Below are positions 41,960-50,441 of a stretch of 55,752 bases of DNA, piece by piece. Position 1 is the first letter of the stretch, and every line of letters starts with the position of its first letter. Origin of the DNA: JBGQOG01 sp052113705 (GTDB lineage: Bacteria > Pseudomonadota > Alphaproteobacteria > Rhodobacterales > Rhodobacteraceae). The stretch covers positions 1 to 55,752 of the forward strand of contig NZ_JBGQOG010000023.1 in the NCBI RefSeq assembly GCF_052113705.1. Direction: 5' to 3'. The position numbers and the translations under genes are program-made. Below the pieces are notes generated by a model that made no database searches, was not told where the DNA came from, and saw only the letters and a list, made by a program, of their open reading frames with translations.

Positions 41960-42607
41960 TCATTCTGCCTTCGGATCCGCACCGAGCGTCACAATCAACT
42001 CGGACGCCCGCCGACGCAAGCCCGCCGTCAGATCCGCTTCGCGCAGGATCTGCCGGGCCAGCGCCACGGCTTCATCTTTCTTGCCATCGCGCACCAGCGC
42101 AAGGGCCTGCTGCTCTTGGGCCAGCAACCGATAGGGCGCACCGGGGGCCGCCAGCGTGGCGAGGATGGCGTCACGATCTGCCGCGGGCATATCGGCACCG
42201 CCAAGGATCACCAGCTTCAGCTGCGCCAGCTGCCGCAGGCTGTCGGGCAGCGTCGCGTCTTCGGCAATGGTCTGCAGCTGTTTTTGCGCGGTCACCGCAT
42301 CATCGCCCGAGAGCGCATCAGCCGCGATCAGAAACTCGACCATTGCCTGACGGCCGCTGCCATCCACCGTGATCTCGCGCAGTTTTTCGCCCGGCGCATC
42401 GGAATCGACCGCTGCCATCACCGCATCGCCAAAGGCCTGCGCCCCGGCAGCGTCCCGCGCCTTTTTCCACTCGGCATAGGAGGCACCACCGACGATGAGC
42501 ACCACCGCCGCCACACCGATCCAGCCATAGCGTCTGAAAAAGGCGAACAGGCGGTCGCGGCGGACCTCATCGGTCACTTCGTCAATGAAACTGTCGGTAT
42601 CGCTCAT
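41960..42607 (-). CDS. YfgM-like TPR membrane protein
   Basis: A 215-aa bitopic protein: a cytoplasmic N-terminus (MSDTDSFIDEVTDEVRRDRL), one membrane helix (about 28-45, YGWIGVAAVVLIVGG) and a periplasmic tetratricopeptide-like domain (YfgM/TPR_21 family). E. coli YfgM works with periplasmic chaperones at the Sec translocon. It is 85 bases upstream of bamB in the conserved yfgM-bamB-der arrangement. Confidence 0.85.
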   Translation of the reverse strand: MSDTDSFIDEVTDEVRRDRLFAFFRRYGWIGVAAVVLIVGGASYAEWKKARDAAGAQAFGDAVMAAVDSDAPGEKLREITVDGSGRQAMVEFLIAADALSGDDAVTAQKQLQTIAEDATLPDSLRQLAQLKLVILGGADMPAADRDAILATLAAPGAPYRLLAQEQQALALVRDGKKDEAVALARQILREADLTAGLRRRASELIVTLGADPKAE

Positions 42608-42787
42608 GCCTGTCTCCTCGTGCCCGGGCTCGCTCGGGCCGTTGGCCCTGTCTTACACGCAAGTGGCGGGCCTTGCCAAGTCATCCGCCCACCCCGCGCT
42701 GCCGCCAAGACCTTGATCGGCAGGATCTTTGCCGGGGCCTTGCGCAAAAGTGAAACCCGGGCTGCCGCCCCGCCCGCCCCGCATGGC

Positions 42788-42815
42788 AAAACGGCGGAGC
42801 CCTGCCCCGCCGTTT
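42788..42815 (-). terminator. Terminator of araD1-aldonate dehydratase operon
   Basis: AAACGGCGG (42789-42797) and CCGCCGTTT (42807-42815) form a perfect 9-bp stem; on the minus strand it runs into TTTT. It lies 20 bases after the dehydratase stop. I see nothing else in the 227-base gap to the YfgM-like gene. Confidence 0.8.
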
Positions 42816-42834
42816 CCGGTTCTTTTATCGCCGC

Positions 42835-44577
42835 TCAGTGGCTGTCTTTGCCGACTTCCGCGCCACGGCAGCCCTTGAGGAAGCTCAGATCGGCCCCGGT
42901 ATCGGCGCCCTCCACAAAGCTGTTGTGCAAGAAGGCATAGCCCGCCTCGGGCGGTGCTTCGCGCGGGGTCCACTTGGCCAGACGCGCGGCCAGCTCATCC
43001 TCCGAAATATCGAGATGCAGGCGGCGGTTCGGCACATCCAGCTCGATGAAATCGCCGTTCTGCACCACCGCCAGCGGGCCACCGGCCGCCGCTTCCGGCG
43101 AGGTGTGCAGGACGACGGTGCCATAGGCGGTGCCCGACATCCGCGCATCCGAGATCCGCACCATATCGGTGATGCCCTTGCGCAGGACCTTCGGCGGCAG
43201 GCCCATATTGCCGACCTCCGCCATGCCCGGATAGCCTTTCGGGCCGCAGTTCTTCAGCACCATCACGCAGGTCTCGTCGATGTCGAGCGCCTCATCGTTG
43301 ATCTTGGCCTTGTAATCGTCGATGTCCTCAAAGACGACCGCCCGGCCCCGGTGCACCATCAAGGATGCGGTCGCGGCCGAGGGTTTCAGCACCGCACCTT
43401 TGGGTGCCAGATTGCCCTTGAGCACCGCGACACCACCCGAGGCGGTCAGCGCCTTTTCGGTCGGCAGAATGACGTCCTCGTTCCAGTTGGTGACGTCCTT
43501 CACCTCATCCCAGATGGTTTCCCCCGAGACGGTCAGCGCGTCCTTGTTCAACAGACCCGACTCGCCCAGACGTTTCAGCACCACCGGCAGACCGCCCGCA
43601 TAGAAGAATTCTTCCATCAGGTATTTGCCCGAGGGCATCAGGTTCACAATCGTCGGCACGTCGCGGCCACAGCGGTCCCAATCATCCAGCGTCAGATCAA
43701 TGCCGACCCGGCCCGCCATGGCGAGCAGATGGATCACCGCATTGGTCGAACCGCCGATGGCCCCGTTGGTGCGGATCGCGTTTTCAAACGCCGCTTTGGT
43801 CATGATATCCGAGGGTTTCAGGTCATCCTTGACCATCTGCACGATGCGCCGTCCGGTCATCTGCGCCATCACGCGGCGGCGGCTGTCCACCGCCGGGATT
43901 GCCGCATTGCCCGAGAGCGCCATGCCAAGCGCTTCCGCCATCGAGGCCATGGTCGAGGCGGTGCCCATCGTGTTGCAGGTGCCCGACGAGCGGCTCATCG
44001 ACGCCTCGGCCTCCAGGAATTCCTCCTGCGTCATCTCACCCGCCTTCACGGCTTCGGAGAATTTCCACAGATGCGTGCCCGAGCCGACCCGCTCACCGCG
44101 GAAATAGCCGTTCAGCATCGGCCCGCCGGTAACGACGATCGAGGGGATATCGGTCGAGGCCGCGCCCATCAGCAGGCTCGGCGTGGTCTTGTCGCAGCCC
44201 ACCAGCAGCACCGCGCCATCCATCGGCTGGCCGCGCATCGCCTCTTCCACCGCCAGCGCGGCGAGGTTGCGGTACATCATCGCCGTCGGGCGGAAGGTGT
44301 TTTCCGAGGCCGAGAACACTGGCACTTCCATCGGGAAACCACCGGCCTCCCAGACGCCGGCCTTCACCTTCTCGGCCAGATCGCGCAGATGCCCGTTGCA
44401 GGGCGTCATGTCAGACCAGGTGTTCAGAATGCCGATGATCGGGCGACCATCAAACAAATCATGCGGATAGCCCTGGTTCTTCATCCAGCCGCGGTGATAG
44501 ATCACATCGCGCGAGGTGCCGCCGTACCATTCTTGCGAGCGCAGTTTGCGCGGCCAGGGTTTCGGGGTAAAGCCCAT
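42835..44577 (-). CDS. IlvD/Edd-family aldonate dehydratase (L-arabinonate type)
   Basis: A 580-aa Fe-S dehydratase. The cluster cysteines lie in MTPCNGHL, VGCDKTTPS and GTCNTMGTAST. The N-terminus KLRSQEWYGGTSRDVIYHRGW is that of sugar-acid dehydratases rather than of dihydroxyacid dehydratase. Next to araD1, an aldose dehydrogenase and a ChvE importer, it should dehydrate L-arabinonate or D-galactonate/D-fuconate to the 2-keto-3-deoxy acid. The gene starts 16 bases after araD1. Substrate range is inference. Confidence 0.88.
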   Translation of the reverse strand: MGFTPKPWPRKLRSQEWYGGTSRDVIYHRGWMKNQGYPHDLFDGRPIIGILNTWSDMTPCNGHLRDLAEKVKAGVWEAGGFPMEVPVFSASENTFRPTAMMYRNLAALAVEEAMRGQPMDGAVLLVGCDKTTPSLLMGAASTDIPSIVVTGGPMLNGYFRGERVGSGTHLWKFSEAVKAGEMTQEEFLEAEASMSRSSGTCNTMGTASTMASMAEALGMALSGNAAIPAVDSRRRVMAQMTGRRIVQMVKDDLKPSDIMTKAAFENAIRTNGAIGGSTNAVIHLLAMAGRVGIDLTLDDWDRCGRDVPTIVNLMPSGKYLMEEFFYAGGLPVVLKRLGESGLLNKDALTVSGETIWDEVKDVTNWNEDVILPTEKALTASGGVAVLKGNLAPKGAVLKPSAATASLMVHRGRAVVFEDIDDYKAKINDEALDIDETCVMVLKNCGPKGYPGMAEVGNMGLPPKVLRKGITDMVRISDARMSGTAYGTVVLHTSPEAAAGGPLAVVQNGDFIELDVPNRRLHLDISEDELAARLAKWTPREAPPEAGYAFLHNSFVEGADTGADLSFLKGCRGAEVGKDSH

Positions 44578-44593
44578 GAATATCTCCCGCGGA

Positions 44594-45562
44594 TCAGAGG
44601 GCGCGCACGGTGACGAGGCCCGAGGGCGCCGCAACCTGCAACGGATTGGACAAAGGCAGCCCGAAATCGGGTGCCGAAATTTCAAAGACATCGCCCGCTT
44701 GCGTCTCAACGCCCGCCGCAAAGCTCAGCGTTGCGGTGCCGAACATATGCACATGCAGATCGCCCGGCTGGCAGAAGATGCCGTATTTGAAATGGTGATG
44801 TTCAAGGTTTTCAAAGCTGTGCGACATGTTGGCGCTGCCCGACAGGAACGGCGCCTCAAAGATCACCTTGCCGCCGCGCAGCACCCGGCTGGTGCCGCGA
44901 ATGTCGGCGGGCAGCTCACCCACCAAAAGCTCGGGGCCAAACGAGGCCTGCCGCAGCTTGGAATGCGCGAGGTAGAGATAGTTGATCTTTTCCGTCACAT
45001 GGTCGGAGAATTCATTGGCGAGGGACCAGCCCACCCGGCAGGGCGTGCCATCCGCGGCAATCAGGTAATAGGCGGCCAGTTCCGGCTCTTCGCCGCCATC
45101 CAGCGCGAAACCCGGGCTGACCAGCGGCTGGCCGGTGCCGAGCGCTGCGTGACCGGTGCCCTTGTAGAACCATTCCGGCTGCGCGCCGACCTCGCCCGCG
45201 GCGGGTTTGCCGCCCTCGATGCCCATTTTGAACATCTTCATCGAATCGCTCATGCCCTTGGTGTCGGCATGCATCGCATCGCGCGCCGAGGCCGAGCCGG
45301 TATGCGTCAGGCCGGTGCCGGTCAGGAACATATGCGCCGGATCCGGGTGCCGCAGCGGCATGTCGAGCGCACCGCGCGCGACCAGCGCCAAGAGGTCGAC
45401 CGCCTCGCCAAGCCCCAGTGCCTGCACCTTTTCGGCCAGCCCCACACCCTCGGCCATGGCCGCCTGCGCCAGCGCGAAGATCGTCTCCACGCCCTGAACG
45501 CGGCGCGCATCCGCGCCGTTACGGCAGATCACGCCGCCGCCGATCACCTGTGACAGATGCAT
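44594..45562 (-). CDS. AraD1/GguC family FAH-fold enzyme
   Basis: A 322-aa fumarylacetoacetate-hydrolase-fold protein (AraD1 or GguC family), acting on 2-keto-3-deoxy sugar acids. Blocks LTGTGLTHTGSASARDAMH, GEEPELAAYYL (acidic metal ligands) and SLANEFSDHVTEKINYLYLAHSKLR are typical. The start at 45562 follows GAGGAGC. It is the first enzyme gene of the LysR-downstream unit, with an ATACC-N6-GGTAT operator about 100 bases upstream. Confidence 0.88.
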   Translation of the reverse strand: MHLSQVIGGGVICRNGADARRVQGVETIFALAQAAMAEGVGLAEKVQALGLGEAVDLLALVARGALDMPLRHPDPAHMFLTGTGLTHTGSASARDAMHADTKGMSDSMKMFKMGIEGGKPAAGEVGAQPEWFYKGTGHAALGTGQPLVSPGFALDGGEEPELAAYYLIAADGTPCRVGWSLANEFSDHVTEKINYLYLAHSKLRQASFGPELLVGELPADIRGTSRVLRGGKVIFEAPFLSGSANMSHSFENLEHHHFKYGIFCQPGDLHVHMFGTATLSFAAGVETQAGDVFEISAPDFGLPLSNPLQVAAPSGLVTVRAL

Positions 45563-45663
45563 TTAAAGCTCCTCGTATTCCTCCCGCCGGACAGCCTCCC
45601 ACCCGGTCGCCGCAGGATAGGGGGCCATGGCTTGCCAAACAAATTACATATCGGTCTGCAAGC

Positions 45664-45679
45664 ATACCATTACGGGTAT
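45664..45679. promoter_or_regulatory. LysR-type operator upstream of araD1
   Basis: ATACC-ATTACG-GGTAT, an inverted repeat with 5-bp arms and a 6-base spacer, followed by AT. It lies 102 bases upstream of araD1 and matches sites before chvE and the lysR gene. Confidence 0.65.
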
Positions 45680-45691
45680 ATGTTAACGAAA

Positions 45692-46627
45692 TCAGCTGAT
45701 CGGCGCCGCAATCGCCTCGCCGATCATCGCATACATCCGCGCGGCGGCGGGCGAGAGGGCACGGTCGCGCAGGCTGACCAGCGAATAGGGGGCGATGGTG
45801 ACCTCTTGCGCGAGATCAAGCGCGACAAGATCCGAGGTCACCCCCGGCCCGGCAAAGAGATCCGCCACCTCGCGCGCCAGCGGTGCAATGCTCTGCGTAC
45901 GCCCCAAAAGCGCCGCGACCATCATCAGCGAGGTGGTGTTCACCAGCTTGGTCGGCGGCGTTACCCCCTCGGCCAGAAAGGCGCGGGTCAGCGCCTCGCG
46001 GATCGGGGTTCCGGCGGGCTGCACCACCCAGGGCCAGGCGGCCAGCTGCGCCGTCCCGATGTTGCGCAGTCGCGCCAAAGGATGGCTCCGATGCGCCAAA
46101 AACGCCACGCGTTCGGGCCAGGCCGAGCGGGCGTGAAATAAAGTCGCGTCCATTTCCAAGGGGATACGCGACAGAACAAAGTCAAACTCGCGCGCCATCA
46201 GCCTTGTGATCAGCGCCCGGCTGGGGGCGACGGCGGCATGGACCTGCACCTGCGGATGGGTGTTTTGCAATTTGGTGATCGCCCCCACCACAAAGCCCAC
46301 GGCGGCCCCGGTCACCGCGCCCACATGCACCTCGCCCGCCGAGCCGGCCTTCAGCTCTTCCACCTCGCGGGCGATGTCCTGCATCTCGCGGCTGAGGGCC
46401 TGCGCGCGACGCGCGACGGCCACCCCCAGCTCGGTCGGCTCCATGCCTTTCGAGCGCCGCTCAAACAAGGGTGCGCCGATCAGCGCCTCAATCTCCGAGA
46501 GCATGCGCGAGGCGGCGGGCTGGGTGATCGCCATCACCTCGGCCGCGCGGCTCAGCTGACCATGCGTCGCCACCGCGTCGATCAGCCGGAAATGCGTCAG
46601 TTTCAGCGGATGTGACGGGTATTTCAT
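45692..46627 (-). CDS. LysR-family regulator of the sugar module (GbpR-like)
   Basis: A 311-aa LysR-type regulator. The N-terminal helix-turn-helix is AATHGQLSRAAEVMAITQPAASRMLSEIE-like (GQLSRAAEVMAITQPA near residue 23), followed by an effector domain. In Agrobacterium the LysR protein GbpR controls chvE in response to sugars, and the same neighbours are present here. Operators of identical design before its own gene, araD1 and chvE support that role. Confidence 0.88.
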   Translation of the reverse strand: MKYPSHPLKLTHFRLIDAVATHGQLSRAAEVMAITQPAASRMLSEIEALIGAPLFERRSKGMEPTELGVAVARRAQALSREMQDIAREVEELKAGSAGEVHVGAVTGAAVGFVVGAITKLQNTHPQVQVHAAVAPSRALITRLMAREFDFVLSRIPLEMDATLFHARSAWPERVAFLAHRSHPLARLRNIGTAQLAAWPWVVQPAGTPIREALTRAFLAEGVTPPTKLVNTTSLMMVAALLGRTQSIAPLAREVADLFAGPGVTSDLVALDLAQEVTIAPYSLVSLRDRALSPAAARMYAMIGEAIAAPIS

Positions 46628-46639
46628 AACCGGATCTCC

Positions 46640-46655
46640 ATACCAAAGCCGCTAT
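46640..46655. promoter_or_regulatory. LysR-type operator upstream of the lysR gene
   Basis: ATACC-AAAGCC-GCTAT, followed by AT, is 13 bases upstream of the lysR start. One arm base differs from the other two sites. The position suggests autorepression. Confidence 0.5.
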
Positions 46656-46704
46656 ATCACTCAGCTAAAGCCGGGTGCGGCCTGCTGTCAAACGCCAAGA
46701 TGCG

Positions 46705-46725
46705 AAAAGGGGCCCGAAGGCCCCT
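46705..46725 (-). terminator. Terminator of chvE-gguAB-dehydrogenase operon
   Basis: On the minus strand AGGGGCC-TTCG-GGCCCCT with a stable TTCG loop is followed by TTT. It lies 28 bases after the dehydrogenase stop. Confidence 0.85.
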
Positions 46726-46752
46726 GTCGATATCGCATCCCGGCGGGGTCGC

Positions 46753-47670
46753 TCAGTCGTGAAAGGCGGCGGTGGTGACCCGCTCGCCCAGCATGAAGGC
46801 ATCCGCCACCAGCCGCAGCGGGCTGAGATCGGCGTCGCTTTCGCGCGACGACAACAGCTCCGAAAAGCGGCGGTAGATGTCGGGATATTCGCCCAAAGGC
46901 GCCACCGGATGCGCCACGCCGTCCACCGCCATATGCGCACCGCCATCGCTGAGATCCAGCACCTGCCCGGAGGCGTTGATGCGGATGTTCCAGCTTTGAG
47001 GGCCCTCTTGCCGCCAGTCAAACACCGCCTTCACCGGCGCGCCGGTGACGGTGGCAATCTCCATCTCAACCCCGATCGGGGTCTGGCGGTTCTCGGGGGT
47101 TTCGAGCTGCGCGCGGGTCACATGCATCGGCCCCGGCACCACGGTGGTCAGCAGGCTGAGCGCGTTGATGCCCGGATCAAAGACGCCAAAGCCGCCCGGC
47201 TGCCAGATCCACTCCTGGTTCGGGTGCCAGCGGCGGACATCCTCTTTCCAGGTGATCTCGACATTCTCCAGCACCCGCTCGGCCAGCCAGTCGCGCGCCG
47301 CCGCCGCTGCCGCCGCATGGCGCGAATGCCAGGTGGCGAACAAAACCACACCGGCCTCGCGCGCGGCCTGCACCATCGCCTCTGCCTCGCCCATCGTCGC
47401 GGCAGGGGGTTTCTCGATCAGAAGATCACGCCCCGCCGCCACCGCCTTCAGCACCATTTCGGTGCGCACGGCGGGCGGGGTGCAGAGCGCCAGCGCCCCC
47501 TCCGGCCCGTTTTGCAGGAAGTCGTCGAAATCGGTGAAGTTCGGCACCCCCTCCACCGTGCCATGCCGCGACACCGCCGCCACCAGCCGGAAATCCGGAT
47601 TGGCCGCAATCGCCGGCAGATGCTGGTCGCGGGCGATCTTGCCCACGCCCACCAGGATCACATCATGCAT
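46753..47670 (-). CDS. Gfo/Idh-family aldose 1-dehydrogenase (D-galactose/L-arabinose type)
   Basis: A 305-aa NAD(P)-dependent dehydrogenase. The Rossmann opening MHDVILVGVGKIARDQHLPAI and the catalytic LLIEKPPAA are clear, and WQPGGFGVFDPGINALS contains the late conserved Asp. It should oxidise D-galactose, L-arabinose or D-fucose to the lactone, the first step of the non-phosphorylative route. It is the last gene of the chvE operon, four bases after gguB. A lactonase is not seen nearby. Confidence 0.87.
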   Translation of the reverse strand: MHDVILVGVGKIARDQHLPAIAANPDFRLVAAVSRHGTVEGVPNFTDFDDFLQNGPEGALALCTPPAVRTEMVLKAVAAGRDLLIEKPPAATMGEAEAMVQAAREAGVVLFATWHSRHAAAAAAARDWLAERVLENVEITWKEDVRRWHPNQEWIWQPGGFGVFDPGINALSLLTTVVPGPMHVTRAQLETPENRQTPIGVEMEIATVTGAPVKAVFDWRQEGPQSWNIRINASGQVLDLSDGGAHMAVDGVAHPVAPLGEYPDIYRRFSELLSSRESDADLSPLRLVADAFMLGERVTTAAFHD

Positions 47671-47674
47671 CGGA

Positions 47675-48844
47675 TCACCCCTGTTTGCTGCGGTTCCAGA
47701 CGTCAAAGATCACCGCCGCGAGCAGCACCAGACCCTTGATCACCTGTTGATAGTCAATCCCGATCCCCAGGATCGACATGCCGTTGTTCATCACGCCCAT
47801 GATCAGCGCCCCGATCACCGCGCCCACAACCTTGCCCGCGCCGCCCGACATCGAGGCGCCGCCGATGAACACCGCCGCGATCACATCAAGCTCGAACGAC
47901 ACACCCGCCTTCGGCGTTGCGGTGTTCAGACGGGCGGCAAAGATCAGACCCGCCAGCGCCGCCAGCATCCCCATGTTGATGAAGGTGAGGAAGGTCAGCC
48001 GCTCGGTCTTGATCCCCGAGAGTTTGGCGGCCTTTTCATTGCCGCCCAAAGCATAGACCCGCCGCCCCAAAGTGGTCGAGGAGGTCAGGAAACTATAGGC
48101 GCCAACCAGAATCCCCATCGTGATCAGCACGTTCGGCAGGCCGCGATAGGTGGCCAAAAGCCAGGAGATATAGATGATCGCCGCGGAGAGAACGATGTTC
48201 TTGCCCCAGAAAAAGCCGACCGGCTCGGTCTCGATATTGTATTTCAGCGCCTGTTTGCGGCTGCGCAGCGACAAAAAGACGATGATCAGCGCGACCACGG
48301 CGCCGAGGATGACGGCGGTCCAGTTCGGTTTGTCGGGGCCGAAGATGTCGGGGATGAACCCGGTCGACATCAGCTGAAAGCTTTTCGGGAAAGGCCCGAC
48401 CGATTGCCCGGCCAAAAGCCAGAGGGTCGCCCCGCGGAACACCAGCATCCCCGCCAGCGTCACGATAAAGGAGGGGATCCGCCAATAGGCAATCCAATAG
48501 CCCTGCGCGGCGCCGATCAGCGCCCCCACCACCAGACAGACCGGCACAACGACCAGCACCGGCCAGTGCCAGTTCACCACCATCACCGCCGCCAGCGCGC
48601 CGACAAACCCCACCACCGAGCCGACCGAAAGGTCGATATGCCCCGCCACGATGACCAGCAGCATCCCGCAGGCCATGATGATGATATAGCTGTTTTGCAG
48701 GAAGATGTTGGTCAGGTTCACCGGCTTCATCAGCGTGCCGTCGGTGGCCATCTGGAAGAACACCATGATCGCCACCAGCGCGATCATCATCCCATATTCG
48801 CGCAGATGCCCCTTTAGGTAACTGCCCATTGATCCTTGTGCCAT
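47675..48844 (-). CDS. gguB: Sugar ABC transporter permease GguB
   Basis: A 389-aa permease of the ribose/xylose-type importer with about ten hydrophobic segments. IDLSVGSVVGFVGALAAV and FIGGASMSGGAGKVVGAVIGAL are conserved blocks of the family. It follows gguA by 11 bases and forms the membrane pore for ChvE-delivered sugars. Confidence 0.93.
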   Translation of the reverse strand: MAQGSMGSYLKGHLREYGMMIALVAIMVFFQMATDGTLMKPVNLTNIFLQNSYIIIMACGMLLVIVAGHIDLSVGSVVGFVGALAAVMVVNWHWPVLVVVPVCLVVGALIGAAQGYWIAYWRIPSFIVTLAGMLVFRGATLWLLAGQSVGPFPKSFQLMSTGFIPDIFGPDKPNWTAVILGAVVALIIVFLSLRSRKQALKYNIETEPVGFFWGKNIVLSAAIIYISWLLATYRGLPNVLITMGILVGAYSFLTSSTTLGRRVYALGGNEKAAKLSGIKTERLTFLTFINMGMLAALAGLIFAARLNTATPKAGVSFELDVIAAVFIGGASMSGGAGKVVGAVIGALIMGVMNNGMSILGIGIDYQQVIKGLVLLAAVIFDVWNRSKQG

Positions 48845-48855
48845 CGCTCTGCCCC

Positions 48856-50373
48856 TCAGCCCCTGACGATCATCGACATGATTTTTTCCTGACTGGCTTC
48901 CGCCGCCGTCAGCTCTCCCGCAAAGCGGCCCTCATTCATCACATGGATGCGGTCGCACATGCCCAAAAGCTCGGGCATCTCGGAAGAGATCATGATCACG
49001 GCCTTGCCGCGTGCCGCCAGCTCATTGATGATATTGTAAATTTCAAACTTTGCGCCGACATCGATGCCCCGCGTGGGTTCATCAAGGATCAGCACATCCG
49101 GATCGGTGAACAGCCATTTCGACAGCACCACCTTTTGCTGGTTGCCGCCCGAAAGGTTCATCACCTTCTGGAACACCCCCGGCGTGCGGATCGCCATCGC
49201 GGTCCGGTAGCCCTCGGCGACGTTCTGCTCCTGGCTCGGGTTGATCACGCCGCGGGTCGAGATGCCCGGAAGGTTCGCCAGCGAGGTGTTCTTGAGAATG
49301 GATTCCTCAAGGATCAGCCCCAGATGCTTGCGGTCCTCGGTCACATAGGCAAGGCCCGCATCAATCGCGCGCGGCACATCCGACAGATCGACCTCGGCGC
49401 CATGCATCCGCGCGGTGCCGGTGATGTCGCGGCCCCAGCTGCGGCCAAAAAGGCTCATCGCGAGTTCGGTGCGCCCCGAACCCATCAGCCCGGCAATCCC
49501 CAGAACCTCGCCCGCGCGCACGTTGAAGCAGATGTCGCGGATCACCGCGCGGTCCTGCTCGGGGTGACGCACGCACCAGTTCTCGACCTCCATCACCACC
49601 GCCCCCGGATTGGGGGTGCGCGGCGGATAGCGGTGCGCCATGTCGCGGCCCACCATGTCGCGGATGATGCGGTCTTCGGTCACTTCGCCCTGATGCGCAT
49701 CCAGTGTCGAGATCGAGGCGCCGTCGCGGATGATCGTCACCCGGTCGGCCACTTCGCGGATCTCGTTCAGCTTGTGCGAAATCAGGATCGAGGTGATGCC
49801 CTGGCTGCGGAATTCCTTCATCAGCTCCAGCAGCGCGGCACTGTCATTTTCCTGCAAGGCGGCGGTCGGCTCATCAAGGATCAGCACCCGCACTTCCTTG
49901 GCCAAAGCCTTGGCGATCTCGACCAGCTGCTGCTTGCCGACACCAAGCTTGCCCACCGGCGTCGCCGGATTTTCCTTCAGCCCGACCTTCGCCAGCAATT
50001 TCTCGGTGCGCGAGAAGGTCTCGGCCCAGTTGATCATGCCGTTTTCGGTGATCTCATGGCCCAGAAAGATATTCTCGGCGATGGACAGGAGCGGCACCAG
50101 CGCCAGCTCCTGATGGATGATGATCAGGCCCAGCTTTTCGCTGTCATGCGTGCCGCTGAACGCCATTTTGGCGCCGTCATACCAGATTTCGCCATCATAG
50201 CTGCCCGCCGGATAGACGCCCGAGAGCACCTTCATCAGCGTGGATTTGCCAGCGCCATTCTCACCGCAGATCGCGTGGATCTCGCCTTTGGCGACGCTGA
50301 GGCTGACATTGTCGAGGGCCTTCACACCAGGGAAGGTTTTGGTGATGCCGCGCATCTCCAGAATCGGGGTCAT
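48856..50373 (-). CDS. gguA: Sugar ABC transporter ATPase GguA
   Basis: A 505-aa tandem ATPase with two nucleotide-binding domains. The first has Walker A GENGAGKST and Walker B VLILDEPTAAL; the second has the degenerate GLMGSGRTE loop, signature LSGGNQQKVVLSKWL and Walker B VLILDEPTRGIDVG, as in other MmsA/RbsA proteins. It is 68 bases after chvE, behind a strong hairpin. Confidence 0.95.
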   Translation of the reverse strand: MTPILEMRGITKTFPGVKALDNVSLSVAKGEIHAICGENGAGKSTLMKVLSGVYPAGSYDGEIWYDGAKMAFSGTHDSEKLGLIIIHQELALVPLLSIAENIFLGHEITENGMINWAETFSRTEKLLAKVGLKENPATPVGKLGVGKQQLVEIAKALAKEVRVLILDEPTAALQENDSAALLELMKEFRSQGITSILISHKLNEIREVADRVTIIRDGASISTLDAHQGEVTEDRIIRDMVGRDMAHRYPPRTPNPGAVVMEVENWCVRHPEQDRAVIRDICFNVRAGEVLGIAGLMGSGRTELAMSLFGRSWGRDITGTARMHGAEVDLSDVPRAIDAGLAYVTEDRKHLGLILEESILKNTSLANLPGISTRGVINPSQEQNVAEGYRTAMAIRTPGVFQKVMNLSGGNQQKVVLSKWLFTDPDVLILDEPTRGIDVGAKFEIYNIINELAARGKAVIMISSEMPELLGMCDRIHVMNEGRFAGELTAAEASQEKIMSMIVRG

Positions 50374-50394
50374 TCCTGCCTCCGTACAGAAGCG

Positions 50395-50428
50395 AAAGGC
50401 CCGCGGGAGGGACTCCCCCCCGCGGGCC
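50395..50428 (-). terminator. Intercistronic hairpin between chvE and gguA
   Basis: GGCCCGCGGG (50398-50407) and CCCGCGGGCC (50419-50428) make a perfect 10-bp stem that further pairs inside; on the minus strand only TTT follows. It probably protects the chvE mRNA or partly terminates, favouring binding protein over ATPase and permease. Confidence 0.75.
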
Positions 50429-50441
50429 AGACGGGGATAGA

